From: Photobacterium obscurum
Lineage (GTDB): Bacteria > Pseudomonadota > Gammaproteobacteria > Enterobacterales > Vibrionaceae
Assembly: GCF_026191635.1 (NCBI RefSeq)
Contig: NZ_JAKRRW010000013.1
Coordinates: forward strand, 88,428-152,427
Length of the DNA: 64,000 bases
Reading direction: 5' to 3'
The translations under genes were made by a program, and so were the position numbers. A model generated the notes under the pieces. That model saw only the letters and a program-made list of their open reading frames with translations, ran no database searches and was not told where the DNA came from. Shown here in pieces: positions 55,523-64,000 of the stretch (positions are counted from its first letter, which is position 1; each line of letters opens with the position of its first letter).

Positions 55523-56542
55523 TTAGCTCCCGAATTTAACCCGAGGATCGACAATGGCAACGCACATATCCGAGAGGATGTTACCGAACATCAACAGCAG
55601 GGAAGACATAGCCAGGATCCCCATGACAACCGGGTAATCGCGCTCGATGATCGATTCATACCCCAGCAGGCCAATGCCATCGATGTTGAAGACGACTTCG
55701 ATCAGAAATGATCCTGCGACAAAGACGGACACAACATTGCCCAGATGGCTGGCGATTGGGATCAGACTATTTCGGAGCGCATGTCTGCGTACGGCCTGTT
55801 TAAATGGCAGTCCCTTGGCAATGGCCGTTTTGACGTAATCTGCCGCCAGGTTTTCCAACAGGTTGTTTTTCATTGTCATGGTGAGAATGGCGAAGTCCCC
55901 GATGATGTAACAGAACAGGGGAAGAACAGCATGAGAAAACAGGTCCGCTATTTTGTCAGGCCACAGTAAATCATCAAAATCATCGCTGACGAAGTCGCCC
56001 ATCGGGAACCAGTCGAGGTGAAAGGCAAAGAAAGAAATCAGAAACACCCCGACGACGTAGTTCGGCAGGGCATAACCGATAAACACCATAACCGAACTGA
56101 CATTATCGAACCGGGAGCCGTGCTTCATCGCCTTGAGGATCCCTAGCGGAATGGAGACCAGGTAGCTGATCAGAAAGGTCAGCAGGCCGTAGAACAATGA
56201 TATGGGTAGTCGTTCCTTTATCATTCCCCACACTGGCTCGTAATAGCGGGTAGATTCGCCTAAATCGAGTTGCACCAGTTTACCCAGCCACTCGCTGTAG
56301 GCCTCGAATATCGGCTTGTCCAAACCGTAGAAGGTATTGAGTTCGGCAATTTGTTCATCAGACAGTGTTTGTGAACCTTGTTGGTTTCCACCTCCGCTTT
56401 CCATTGACTGGGATTGCATCTGGGCAATCATCCGCTCAACCGGACCGCCGGGAACAAAGCGGGTTAATGCGAAAACCATCAGGGTTACGCCAATGAAGGT
56501 GGGAATGATCAGTAATAATCGTCGGCTAAAGTAGGCTAGCAA
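55523..56542 (-). CDS. YejB-like ABC transporter permease
   Basis: A 339-residue permease of the OppB/DppB group with a first helix (LLLIIPTFIGVTLMVFALTRF) and a periplasmic loop containing a Gly/Gln-rich stretch, a YejB feature. The coupling motif is DYVKTAIAKGLPFKQAVRRHALRN. It is the first gene of the transporter unit, so its promoter should lie in the 270 bp upstream. Confidence 0.93.
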   Translation of the reverse strand: MLAYFSRRLLLIIPTFIGVTLMVFALTRFVPGGPVERMIAQMQSQSMESGGGNQQGSQTLSDEQIAELNTFYGLDKPIFEAYSEWLGKLVQLDLGESTRYYEPVWGMIKERLPISLFYGLLTFLISYLVSIPLGILKAMKHGSRFDNVSSVMVFIGYALPNYVVGVFLISFFAFHLDWFPMGDFVSDDFDDLLWPDKIADLFSHAVLPLFCYIIGDFAILTMTMKNNLLENLAADYVKTAIAKGLPFKQAVRRHALRNSLIPIASHLGNVVSVFVAGSFLIEVVFNIDGIGLLGYESIIERDYPVVMGILAMSSLLLMFGNILSDMCVAIVDPRVKFGS

Positions 56543-56813
56543 GGCATACTCCTTTACATCCTTTTAATAAGTACTTCGTACTGCTTTCATGGTGGGGCTA
56601 TGTGTTAACACATCCGTGTTATGGCCTAATTGTAATGGGCAAAGATCCCGACCAAGTATTGTATAATAATTACAAATACTTACAGCGCAAGATGTATATG
56701 GAAAGCATTATGAAATGGGTCGCTGCGTATCGAGATATGGGGTGTTAGGTCTTATCTCGCTATATTTGCTGCCTGCAGTTCCAGTTTCTTGCGTTGGAAT
56801 GAATGGGATTAGT
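56543..56813. other. control region ahead of the YejB-like gene
   Basis: No gene is seen. The region must hold the promoter of the transporter unit, but I could not pick a convincing -35/-10 pair or operator. A large hairpin lies at its far edge. Confidence 0.5.
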
Positions 56814-56850
56814 TGAAATACCCGGGTATCGCCGATACCCGGGTATTTCA
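56814..56850. terminator. 17-bp perfect hairpin behind the metalloprotease gene
   Basis: A 17-base stem beginning TGAAATACCCGGG, with loop GCC, lies 21 bp behind the stop. There is no T-run on either strand, so it may act as a 3' stabiliser as well as a weak terminator. Confidence 0.55.
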
Positions 56851-56870
56851 TTGCTTACTAAATAGTAAGG

Positions 56871-59800
56871 TTACAGTACAGGAAGCTGTTCTAGCGCATA
56901 GCGGTACTGAATATATTCCCTGGTTGTCCAGAGCCAGATGGTTTCAGGATCGATATCGTAAACATCAGCATCTTGTGGCTGCTGTGTGATAGCCTCGGCA
57001 ATATTGGTTGCGTAGATATCTGCACTACTCAATAGAGCTTCCAGGTATTCAGGATCTTCATCTTTATAGCTACGGATAGCATTCCAGGCGGCATGCAGGT
57101 CATCTTTGTTATGGCACTGGTTGCTTCCTGTTGCTGGTGAGTAACAGTTATTTGCTTCATCAAGCGTGAACTTGGCCGGCGAGAAGATTGTCCCACGGAA
57201 TAATGAGTCGAAATACGGTGTCTTTTTCAGCAGATTCACAGCTTCGGTATCACGTAGCATAAATAGCGTGAAATCGTTCAGGTTTCTTATGCCGTATGCC
57301 TTCAGGTTTTGCTTGGTGGTTGAATGAGCATTTTCTAGTTTGGTAAGTTCATCCTGTTTACCGTTAATCAACAGCGCTTTTTCAGCCATGCGTAATCCGA
57401 TGCGATTACGGCGTGTTACTGCATAGTTTCTGGCTTTGAGGCTAAATTCAAAGCCATTTTCCATATCGATATCCGAACCAGGTCGATTTAGGGTAATAGC
57501 GTCGATTAAGTACTGTGAACTGTCGGACAGGCCATATTCTTGGACTGTGCCAAATGCAACCAAGTTGTGCAGTAGTGCCGAGTACATCGGGGTTACCGTT
57601 GTTTTCGATAACTGGAAGTAACGTTTCAGCCCCGACAGATAGGGCGGAACATCAATTGCCCGCTTGATATCTGGCCGGTATGGCTTGACGGTCGCTTTGC
57701 GGTTGCCGTCCTTGTCCACGAAGATTGGCGCTGGGTATTTATCGTAGTCAAAGCCAAGGTGGCCGAGGTAAGCCTGTACTTTTATCGGTGTTCCCTGGGT
57801 ACCGCTGCGAGGATCGGACACATCAAGCAGAGCCATATTGGATTTATCTCTGTTGAAAGTATTATCGCCACGCTTAACCAGCATCTGGGCAGCTAGCAGC
57901 TTGTCCGGCCATATACCTAACAGGTCGACGGCACTTGCTGAATTCTGATACGGGTTGTTGGCTCGCATATTGGCATGTGAGCGTCCGTCCCGGGTTTCGG
58001 AAAGCACTTTGATGTTATCGTATCCATTAGCCATTTCGGCGACCAAGTCTGGGTCAAAGCATGATCTTGGCAGTGTCGTTTTATGCTGGATCCTCGGGCC
58101 ATAACTACTCCAAAGATCAGACAAGGCGACAAATCGATTGATCGGCTGTTGTCCTGATGGTGTCACTTCAAGCTCACAGACCTGATCTGGAGTACTCATC
58201 ACCTTGACGAAGAAGTTTGCAGCCTCCAGAGCGGCGTCAAAGGTATCACAGACCTGTTGGGCTCCTTTAGGCAAGTTCTTGCGGGTGTAGGCGCGAGTAC
58301 AGTTGTCGGTATAGTAATTGGCGACATTTTGGCCGTAGCTGTCTTCAGCCCCTCTCAGTTGCCCTAGCTGGTAGTCCATTTCCCCCAGGTCTTCAACGAC
58401 TTCTCGGATTTCATTGAACTGGTTCCAGCGGCTGAAGCTGTAGTAGTGCAGATTAAAATCGTAAAACTGATCTCGTCCGTCACGGCGGTTGACCAGATCG
58501 TAGTTATCCCAATATTTCTGGATCCGGAACTGGGTCAGCTCCAGAATGTTAGTGCCTTCGTCAAAGCGGTTACAGGTAGTCGTACTGCTCACGTTCTCGT
58601 CGGTGCAATAGATATAGCGCTTAACTTGAGCATCCGGAGAGACTGCCGTCAGGTTCTTTTGCAACTGATCGAGAGCGCCTAAAGGGTAGGCCTGATGATT
58701 TTTACGTAGGTTTTCATCGATGTTGCTAAGACTGACGAGTTGAGTCGTCGCCGCTTCTTCGCTTGACTGGTGAACTTCCACCTTGCGGCCGTATCCATAC
58801 CTCAGTGCGGCAATATCATATTTACCGTAAGTCGGCAGCTCATCAAATATAGAGGCACCGTAGTCCATTATTGAGCTGTAGGCGGGGACCTTTTCATAGC
58901 CAAATTTGGCTACTTCATCCTGGTGGTAGAAGTTATCTTTGTCGACGGAACCCATAAAGTTATGACGTAAGCCTAGGTTGTGGCCAAATTCATGTACCAG
59001 GGTTGACTTGAACATGTGCTTAGTAATGGCGTCGCTAGCCTCTTGTTGTTGCGCTTTGGTCAACTGGGTCCAAGATTTTAGCTTTTTATTGGCTTTGTCT
59101 GCGTAGTCCGTTGCGCTCTGATCAAGCGAACTATTGTCAAAGTATCCTCCGGCAAGATAGTCAATGCCCTTGATTAAGCCTTTTGACTTAGTACTGACCC
59201 ACATAAACTCAGCGGCATACATATTTTGCTCAGCCATTTTATTGAGCTGTTGCTGATAGTTGGCGATCCCTTTACTGAAGCTTGTCGTATCCTGCTCTTC
59301 CGGTGAAAGCCAGCGTGGTACGCCATTGATAAACTGTGGCTCATAGGGAACGGGAGCCTGATGACTGGCTGATGGAGATGTCAGTTGTTGTGCCACCAGG
59401 CTATTTTCTAAGCCACTGACTCCTGTGAAATCGGAGGTAGCTTGGCCAGTAGACGAATCACCATTTGAATTATCTTCCGGGATAAACGAATCAGGGCGCT
59501 CGATCTCGCCGCGATTATAATATTTGGCAAGCTCGTTCCACATCCGGCGTGATGTGGAACGGATTACGCCGGCGTACTGGTTGACATGAGCGTGAACAAT
59601 TTCACCGGTAAGTGGGTTTGTGGCTGACGGACCATAACCCAACAGGCCATTGTCCACCGGCTCGGTGATCAGGTTGAGTACGTTGTAGCGTAAGTCGCCG
59701 GTATGAACGCCAGCTTTTTTCGTTGGGTTAACGATTTTGATCGGCGGAACCCCAGTTCCTGCCAACGTTTTGTTCATTTGATTAATGGTTTCGAGCGTAA

Positions 59801-60722
59801 TGTCGAGGTAGAACTTGCCGGCTTTATCGAAATAGCTATCACTTAAATAGTAATCAATCGATTTTTTATTTGGGTTAAAGCGGTGGAGTAGGTTAAATTT
59901 CTGCCCCTGTAATCCATTTTCACCCGTCAGTGAACGCTGTTCCTTTTCGTCTTTGAAGAAGCCAAACCTTGAAACATCGCGACCAGGATAGAAAACCGTT
60001 TGGTAATCATCGCTCGCTAATTTGTCGAGTTGTACCATGGAGTAGAAAAAACGAGTTTTAAAAGAGAGGTCTTCTAAGCTTCCACCAAAATCGTAGGTAT
60101 CATCTGGACTTGCGGTAAAGGTACGTTCAACCTCGACGTTTAATACACCTTTTTCAGCATCGTATGTCGAACTGATCACGCGAGGCTCTGCAGTTTCCTC
60201 AACATTATCGGCAGTCCACCAAGCATCGACAGTATCAACGGCCAAAGACTCGACGCCAGCATAGTCAGGGGTAAAATGGGTGGTATCTTCCCAGTCTAGG
60301 TCGGCATCCTCATTGAGTTCTTCTTTGTTAGTACATTCGTCATAGTCATCTTCGGCACATCGGTACTGTTGGAATGTCCCTGGAATTTTAAGCACTGGTG
60401 CTTGGTTAATTACGCTTGCATATTGGCTTTCTTTACCCGGCTCGATGGTATCCCGGTCGACTTCCTCGGCGACAATACCATTGGTTTCATCAAAGCGAAG
60501 TTTAACGAGTTTTGGTGTTCCCTGGAAAAAGCCACGTTGGGTTACCGCATAACGAGGGGTCGCGCCCGTTGATGGCATATATAGCCATAATGATTCGGTA
60601 TCCAGTGACGCTTTTACGATTTGTTCCTTGTCCCGAGGAAGAGTTTCATAGCTTCTTTCCTCTGCGCCACAGCCATAGAGCGCGATGCTCACTAGGGCTG
60701 CAATTGCTAATTTTTTATACAT
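56871..60722 (-). CDS. large lipoprotein zinc metalloprotease (metzincin type)
   Basis: A 1,283-residue protein with a lipoprotein signal peptide (KKLAIAALVSIALYGCG, lipobox LYGC). The long N-terminal part has no recognisable motif. The metzincin zinc site HEFGHNLGLRHNF lies near residue 577 and the Met-turn SIMDYG about 40 residues later, so catalytic residues appear complete. It resembles the group annotated as zinc-dependent metalloproteases with DUF4953-like regions. It is probably surface- or periplasm-anchored, and its substrate is unknown. An outer-membrane barrel gene lies just upstream on the same strand, suggesting joint transcription, and a MocR-type regulator is divergent from that gene. 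Confidence 0.88.
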   Translation of the reverse strand: MYKKLAIAALVSIALYGCGAEERSYETLPRDKEQIVKASLDTESLWLYMPSTGATPRYAVTQRGFFQGTPKLVKLRFDETNGIVAEEVDRDTIEPGKESQYASVINQAPVLKIPGTFQQYRCAEDDYDECTNKEELNEDADLDWEDTTHFTPDYAGVESLAVDTVDAWWTADNVEETAEPRVISSTYDAEKGVLNVEVERTFTASPDDTYDFGGSLEDLSFKTRFFYSMVQLDKLASDDYQTVFYPGRDVSRFGFFKDEKEQRSLTGENGLQGQKFNLLHRFNPNKKSIDYYLSDSYFDKAGKFYLDITLETINQMNKTLAGTGVPPIKIVNPTKKAGVHTGDLRYNVLNLITEPVDNGLLGYGPSATNPLTGEIVHAHVNQYAGVIRSTSRRMWNELAKYYNRGEIERPDSFIPEDNSNGDSSTGQATSDFTGVSGLENSLVAQQLTSPSASHQAPVPYEPQFINGVPRWLSPEEQDTTSFSKGIANYQQQLNKMAEQNMYAAEFMWVSTKSKGLIKGIDYLAGGYFDNSSLDQSATDYADKANKKLKSWTQLTKAQQQEASDAITKHMFKSTLVHEFGHNLGLRHNFMGSVDKDNFYHQDEVAKFGYEKVPAYSSIMDYGASIFDELPTYGKYDIAALRYGYGRKVEVHQSSEEAATTQLVSLSNIDENLRKNHQAYPLGALDQLQKNLTAVSPDAQVKRYIYCTDENVSSTTTCNRFDEGTNILELTQFRIQKYWDNYDLVNRRDGRDQFYDFNLHYYSFSRWNQFNEIREVVEDLGEMDYQLGQLRGAEDSYGQNVANYYTDNCTRAYTRKNLPKGAQQVCDTFDAALEAANFFVKVMSTPDQVCELEVTPSGQQPINRFVALSDLWSSYGPRIQHKTTLPRSCFDPDLVAEMANGYDNIKVLSETRDGRSHANMRANNPYQNSASAVDLLGIWPDKLLAAQMLVKRGDNTFNRDKSNMALLDVSDPRSGTQGTPIKVQAYLGHLGFDYDKYPAPIFVDKDGNRKATVKPYRPDIKRAIDVPPYLSGLKRYFQLSKTTVTPMYSALLHNLVAFGTVQEYGLSDSSQYLIDAITLNRPGSDIDMENGFEFSLKARNYAVTRRNRIGLRMAEKALLINGKQDELTKLENAHSTTKQNLKAYGIRNLNDFTLFMLRDTEAVNLLKKTPYFDSLFRGTIFSPAKFTLDEANNCYSPATGSNQCHNKDDLHAAWNAIRSYKDEDPEYLEALLSSADIYATNIAEAITQQPQDADVYDIDPETIWLWTTREYIQYRYALEQLPVL

Positions 60723-60746
60723 GCTGTGCTCACCATATAAATATGA

Positions 60747-61568
60747 TTAAAAGTCGTAATTTAATGTGATGTAATAGGTTGGTTTTTCGAGTTCGAATAG
60801 ATTTTCTAGCGGATTAGGACCCCTGTCTGGGTCGTAATATGTAGCGCTGTTTGTGAGGCCCGCAGCCAAACTAAATTCATCGTTAAATTGGTAACCAATC
60901 TCTGCCGAATAAGTCAGTTCGGGCGAATAGCTCTTTCCACGGTAGCTCCATGATTTAGAGCTCACTAAATTGGTACTGAAAAACCATTTATTAGGCGTGT
61001 ATTCGACAGAAAATAAATTACTGACACGATATTCTTCTAACGGATGGGCTCCGGCCGTGGTGTATTGGTGGAAGTTCTTCCGTAGGCGAATAGAATCACT
61101 AACCAAAAGTCCTTCGATGACATGATCAAGCGAGTAAGAAAATTTAATATTGCCTCTTATTGCAGTTTGTAGGTCATTTTTAATCGACTCTTCTGATACA
61201 GGAATAAGAATGCGAGCTCCCGCAGACATGGCTAAGTTGTCCGTCGGATTCCAAATATTATATCTTGTCGCGGTTAACCAAATATCGCTCCAAAACTCCC
61301 CTCGCTCACCATCATAGCTATGTCGCCCTGAGATGATTGCCGAGAATTTCGTGTCTGAATTCAGGTAGTAATTGATTGTTGCGGTAAGTGCTAGATTACG
61401 ATCTGCTAGGTAGTGGTTATCCTCATAACCATTTCTGCTGTAATCAATACCAATAGACGCTCCCCATGTTTTTTGTTGTGGGGGAACATTCTGAACTTGC
61501 TCTTCAGCATGTATGCCATTGGATATCAATGCAGATACCATAGTAAATAGCATCAAGTTAAACTTCAT
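60747..61568 (-). CDS. outer-membrane beta-barrel protein
   Basis: A 273-residue protein with a signal peptide (KFNLMLFTMVSALISNGIHA), then alternating beta strands with Tyr- and Trp-rich turns, ending in Phe (YITLNYDF), the usual signal for insertion by BAM. The ATG ending at 61568 starts the signal peptide, although the frame is open further upstream. No known porin family is evident. It lies 24 bp ahead of the lipoprotein metalloprotease, so the two are probably one unit. Confidence 0.82.
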   Translation of the reverse strand: MKFNLMLFTMVSALISNGIHAEEQVQNVPPQQKTWGASIGIDYSRNGYEDNHYLADRNLALTATINYYLNSDTKFSAIISGRHSYDGERGEFWSDIWLTATRYNIWNPTDNLAMSAGARILIPVSEESIKNDLQTAIRGNIKFSYSLDHVIEGLLVSDSIRLRKNFHQYTTAGAHPLEEYRVSNLFSVEYTPNKWFFSTNLVSSKSWSYRGKSYSPELTYSAEIGYQFNDEFSLAAGLTNSATYYDPDRGPNPLENLFELEKPTYYITLNYDF

Positions 61569-62094
61569 GACTTGCCCCATTCCCTGTGTGAAATTCCTAT
61601 ATGGCGTTCCGAATTGCCATATGAAATACAAGTTGTTTTATTATGATTAGAGGGAATCAATACTAATCTACACTTTGTTAGCAATAAAACGCTATTGTGA
61701 AAGTACCGCGTAATTATTCGTCTGGTATTAAATAGTGAAACCGCTCGTAACTTCCTATAAGCAACTGAATTTTGTGAATTTAATGTTTGCCGAGATCTAT
61801 GGCTGCTGTGTAAGTGTTTACTGGGGGGAACAACTGTTTTTGAGGTTAAAATTAGGGCGATATTTTTAGTGTCGGTTTGTTATCTATTCTTGGCCCTTAA
61901 GCTGGGATATATCCCCCGACTTTGGAGGTGTTCATATTATCGTTATTAAGATTGCATCTATTTCATTACAACTAATTTTCATCGTTCATCACAGTTAAAA
62001 GATAAATAAACAGTAAGGCTCTGACAGTGGTCTGGTAAGTCGCTACCATTGCGGGTTGCAAACATTAAATCTAATTAAAGAGAGAAAAGGGATT
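61569..62094. other. 526-bp divergent control region
   Basis: An AT-rich region between the outer-membrane barrel gene and the MocR-type regulator. It holds the divergent promoters. A repeat-like CAGTGGTCTGGTAAGTCGCT segment lies just before the regulator. No ORF or RNA gene is convincing. Confidence 0.5.
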
Positions 62095-63534
62095 TTGTCA
62101 TCTCGATCAATCAATAGTCGATACGGCACGATTGTGGACAACGTTAAGAAGCAGATTAAGCAAAAAATCTGGCTTCCCGGTGAGCGCATTCCGTCAGTAA
62201 GAGCAATGAGTAAGGCACAGTCAGTCAGTGTGATGACGGTATTGAAGGCCTATGAGTGCCTGGAAGCGGAAGGTTGGATCTATGCCAAAGCGAAAGCCGG
62301 GTACTTTGTAGCCGCCCATTTTAATCGCCTGTCAGAGCCAGAGCTGACAACTCCGCAGGTGGTAAATAGCTCAATTAATATTAATCGACATGTTTTCGAT
62401 GTGCTGAGAGCTTGCAAGCAGCAGGATGTTATTCCTTTTGGTTCTGCATTTCCTGATCCAGCCTTGTTTCCGTTACAGCAACTAGGACGAACCTTGGCTC
62501 AATCCATTAAAACTATGCCTATTAATAGTGGCATTGTTGATCTCCCACCCGGAAGTCTTGAACTTAGGCGAGTGATTGCGCAGCGGTATTTAAGAGATGG
62601 TATTCAAGTCTCTCTGGATGGTATTGTTATTACATCTGGTGCGATGGAGTCCTTGGGGCTGAGTTTAGCGGCTGTAACTCAACCAGGTGATACGGTGGCT
62701 ATCGAGTCTCCTGCTTTTTATGGTGCCCTTCAGGCAATCGAGAGATTAAAGCTTAAAGCTGTAGAGATCCCGGTACACCCCCGTAATGGTCTATCGATAA
62801 ACGGATTAAAAGCAGCAATTGCAGAACATGATGTAAAAGCTTGTTGGTTGATGAGTAAATTTCAAAATCCACTGGGCGCGACTATGGCTGCCGAACAAAA
62901 GCAGGCGGTTTATCGCTTATTGGCAGAACACAATATTCCGTTGATAGAAGATGATGTGTATGCCGAGTTATATTTTCATGATGATAAGCCTTTACCTATA
63001 AAAGCTCTGGATGAAAAAGGATTGGTCTTACATTGTTCTTCATTCTCCAAATGCTTAGCCCCAGGATTTCGTGTCGGTTGGGTGGCTGCTGGGCGTTATG
63101 CGCGGCAGGTCGAAGAGTTGCAGTTTATGTCGACTTTATCTGTTGCTGTCCCAAATCAATTCGCACTAGCCCAATACATACAGCATGGTGGTTATGATAA
63201 TCACTTGCGGCGATTAAGGTGTACCCTTGAACAGCGTCAACAACAGATGCTGGGAGCCATAGAACAATATTTTCCCGAAGGGACACAGGTGACGCGGCCT
63301 CGTGGGGGATACTTCCTATGGGTTGTGCTGCCAAAGAAAATTGATACCTCTGCTCTTCTGACTGAATTACTCAATAGCCATAAAATCAGTATTGCTCCGG
63401 GAACTCTATTTTCGGGAGGAGATCAATTTAAGCACTGTATGAGAATAAACTGCGCTTACCCATGGGATGAAAAGAACAGGGCAGCTCTTTATCAATTAGC
63501 TGATGAGCTGAAAAGGCGATGCGAGAATAAGTGA
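62095..63534 (+). CDS. MocR-type regulator (GntR HTH fused to PLP aminotransferase-like domain)
   Basis: About 479 residues. The N-terminal GntR winged helix reads YGTIVDNVKKQIKQKIWLPGERIPSVRAM, with VMTVLKAYECLEAEGWI following. A type I aminotransferase fold covers the rest, with SKFQNPLGATM, EDDVYAELYF and the PLP lysine in SSFSKCLAPGFRVGW. Such proteins sense PLP or amino compounds. The start is not certain: a TTG at 62095 follows AAAAGGG, and an in-frame TTG at 62056 is the alternative. It is divergent from the barrel and metalloprotease genes, so it likely regulates them. Confidence 0.88.
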   Translation: MSSRSINSRYGTIVDNVKKQIKQKIWLPGERIPSVRAMSKAQSVSVMTVLKAYECLEAEGWIYAKAKAGYFVAAHFNRLSEPELTTPQVVNSSININRHVFDVLRACKQQDVIPFGSAFPDPALFPLQQLGRTLAQSIKTMPINSGIVDLPPGSLELRRVIAQRYLRDGIQVSLDGIVITSGAMESLGLSLAAVTQPGDTVAIESPAFYGALQAIERLKLKAVEIPVHPRNGLSINGLKAAIAEHDVKACWLMSKFQNPLGATMAAEQKQAVYRLLAEHNIPLIEDDVYAELYFHDDKPLPIKALDEKGLVLHCSSFSKCLAPGFRVGWVAAGRYARQVEELQFMSTLSVAVPNQFALAQYIQHGGYDNHLRRLRCTLEQRQQQMLGAIEQYFPEGTQVTRPRGGYFLWVVLPKKIDTSALLTELLNSHKISIAPGTLFSGGDQFKHCMRINCAYPWDEKNRAALYQLADELKRRCENK

Positions 63535-63630
63535 GGCCTTGCACTGTACTCATTGATTATCGGCTCAACTGTACTACCCCTTATTCAACGTATTACGCTT
63601 CAATAGTAATCCTGTCGGAGTCTGGAGCGT

Positions 63631-63846
63631 ATGAATATGCAAAATCGATCCTTAAGTCATGAAATTAAGTTACTGATAGTATCTATCGTTTGTGCAGTCC
63701 TATTGGTTTTAGGGCATCTACTGTTGGCCAAAAGTTTGGTTGAACAAGTCTGGGTTGAATATATAACAGCAGCAATTCCGTTTGTTTTATGTATTATCGG
63801 CGGATTGGCGATACGTTTTGCCATTAACCATGATGATGTCCAATAA
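63631..63846 (+). CDS. small two-helix inner-membrane protein
   Basis: A 71-residue protein with two hydrophobic segments (LLIVSIVCAVLLVLGHLLLA and AAIPFVLCIIGGLAIRFA). TGGAG lies close before the ATG, a good ribosome-binding site. I do not recognise the family. It follows the MocR-type gene by 96 bp and may be a separate unit. Confidence 0.7.
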   Translation: MNMQNRSLSHEIKLLIVSIVCAVLLVLGHLLLAKSLVEQVWVEYITAAIPFVLCIIGGLAIRFAINHDDVQ

Positions 63847-63968
63847 AACCTGAATCATAAAAATGGTTATCAGCCTGACAGGTGGAGCTAAGAATTAGGC
63901 TAATTGCTCGGGTTTGTTTATTAATTGTTCGGTCGTGCTGTTTTTGATGATTTATTTCAAAAAGCCTA

Positions 63969-64000
63969 TTGCCAATGCGATCGAAGTCTCTATAATGCCG
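63969..64000 (+). promoter_or_regulatory. strong promoter at the window edge
   Basis: TTGCCA and a perfect TATAAT (63991-63996) are 16 bases apart and are followed by GCCG, like stable-RNA promoters. A tRNA or rRNA gene is expected just beyond the window. Confidence 0.6.

Noticed and set aside
1..64000. Prophage, transposon, CRISPR or defence island
   Set aside because: No integrase, transposase, phage structural gene, repeat-spacer array or defence nuclease was seen anywhere in the window.

Overview
The window looks like chromosomal DNA from a marine gammaproteobacterium of the Vibrionaceae, most likely Photobacterium or a close relative. This rests on protein resemblance judged by eye, on the gene order and on a chitin-sugar PTS operon. 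It is an inference, because no database search was possible. Almost all of the DNA is ordinary core genome. No prophage, insertion sequence, CRISPR array or defence island is visible.

Positions 1-16,000 are housekeeping. There is the end of a chemotaxis receptor, then glnE and hldE, then tolC facing a nudF-yqiB-cpdA-yqiA-parE-parC-plsC block that keeps the Escherichia coli order, then idi. From 16,000 to 38,900 the order again follows one E. coli neighbourhood: ridA, pyrI-pyrB with a pyrL leader, an ornithine carbamoyltransferase, rraB, a yjgM-like acetyltransferase, yjgN, valS-holC-pepA and divergent lptF-lptG. The difference is that the single E. coli argI site holds a complete arginine deiminase locus (arcA, arcC, arcB and a YfcC-type transporter), and a diverged second ArgR and a lipoprotein serine protease lie beside ridA.

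From 40,300 to 49,600 two identical tRNA-Leu(CAA) genes, 9.16 kb apart, bracket a metabolic cassette: an amino acid dehydrogenase with an acyl-CoA ligase, a chb operon (EIIB, EIIC, EIIA, GH4 phospho-glycosidase, ChbG deacetylase) and a LacI-type regulator with a clear palindromic operator. From 49,700 to 61,600 come an XRE-type regulator, a YejABE-like peptide ABC transporter with two separate ATPases, a 1,283-residue lipoprotein metzincin and an outer-membrane beta-barrel. The last two are divergent from a MocR-type regulator. The right edge ends in what looks like a strong stable-RNA promoter.

The most unusual signal is in the arc locus. Ahead of the transporter gene lies an intact 72-codon ORF whose first 29 residues copy the start of arginine deiminase (16 of 29 identical), together with its ribosome-binding region. 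It has been enriched in arginine so that all six arginine codons occur within eleven consecutive codons. A second 25-codon ORF then overlaps the transporter start by four bases, and its AGG-AGA arginine codons sit inside the transporter's Shine-Dalgarno sequence. With a recurring AGAGAGATACGATC box and a cluster of TTATGCA half-sites, this suggests a layered arginine-sensing control system. That reading is a hypothesis, not an established fact.
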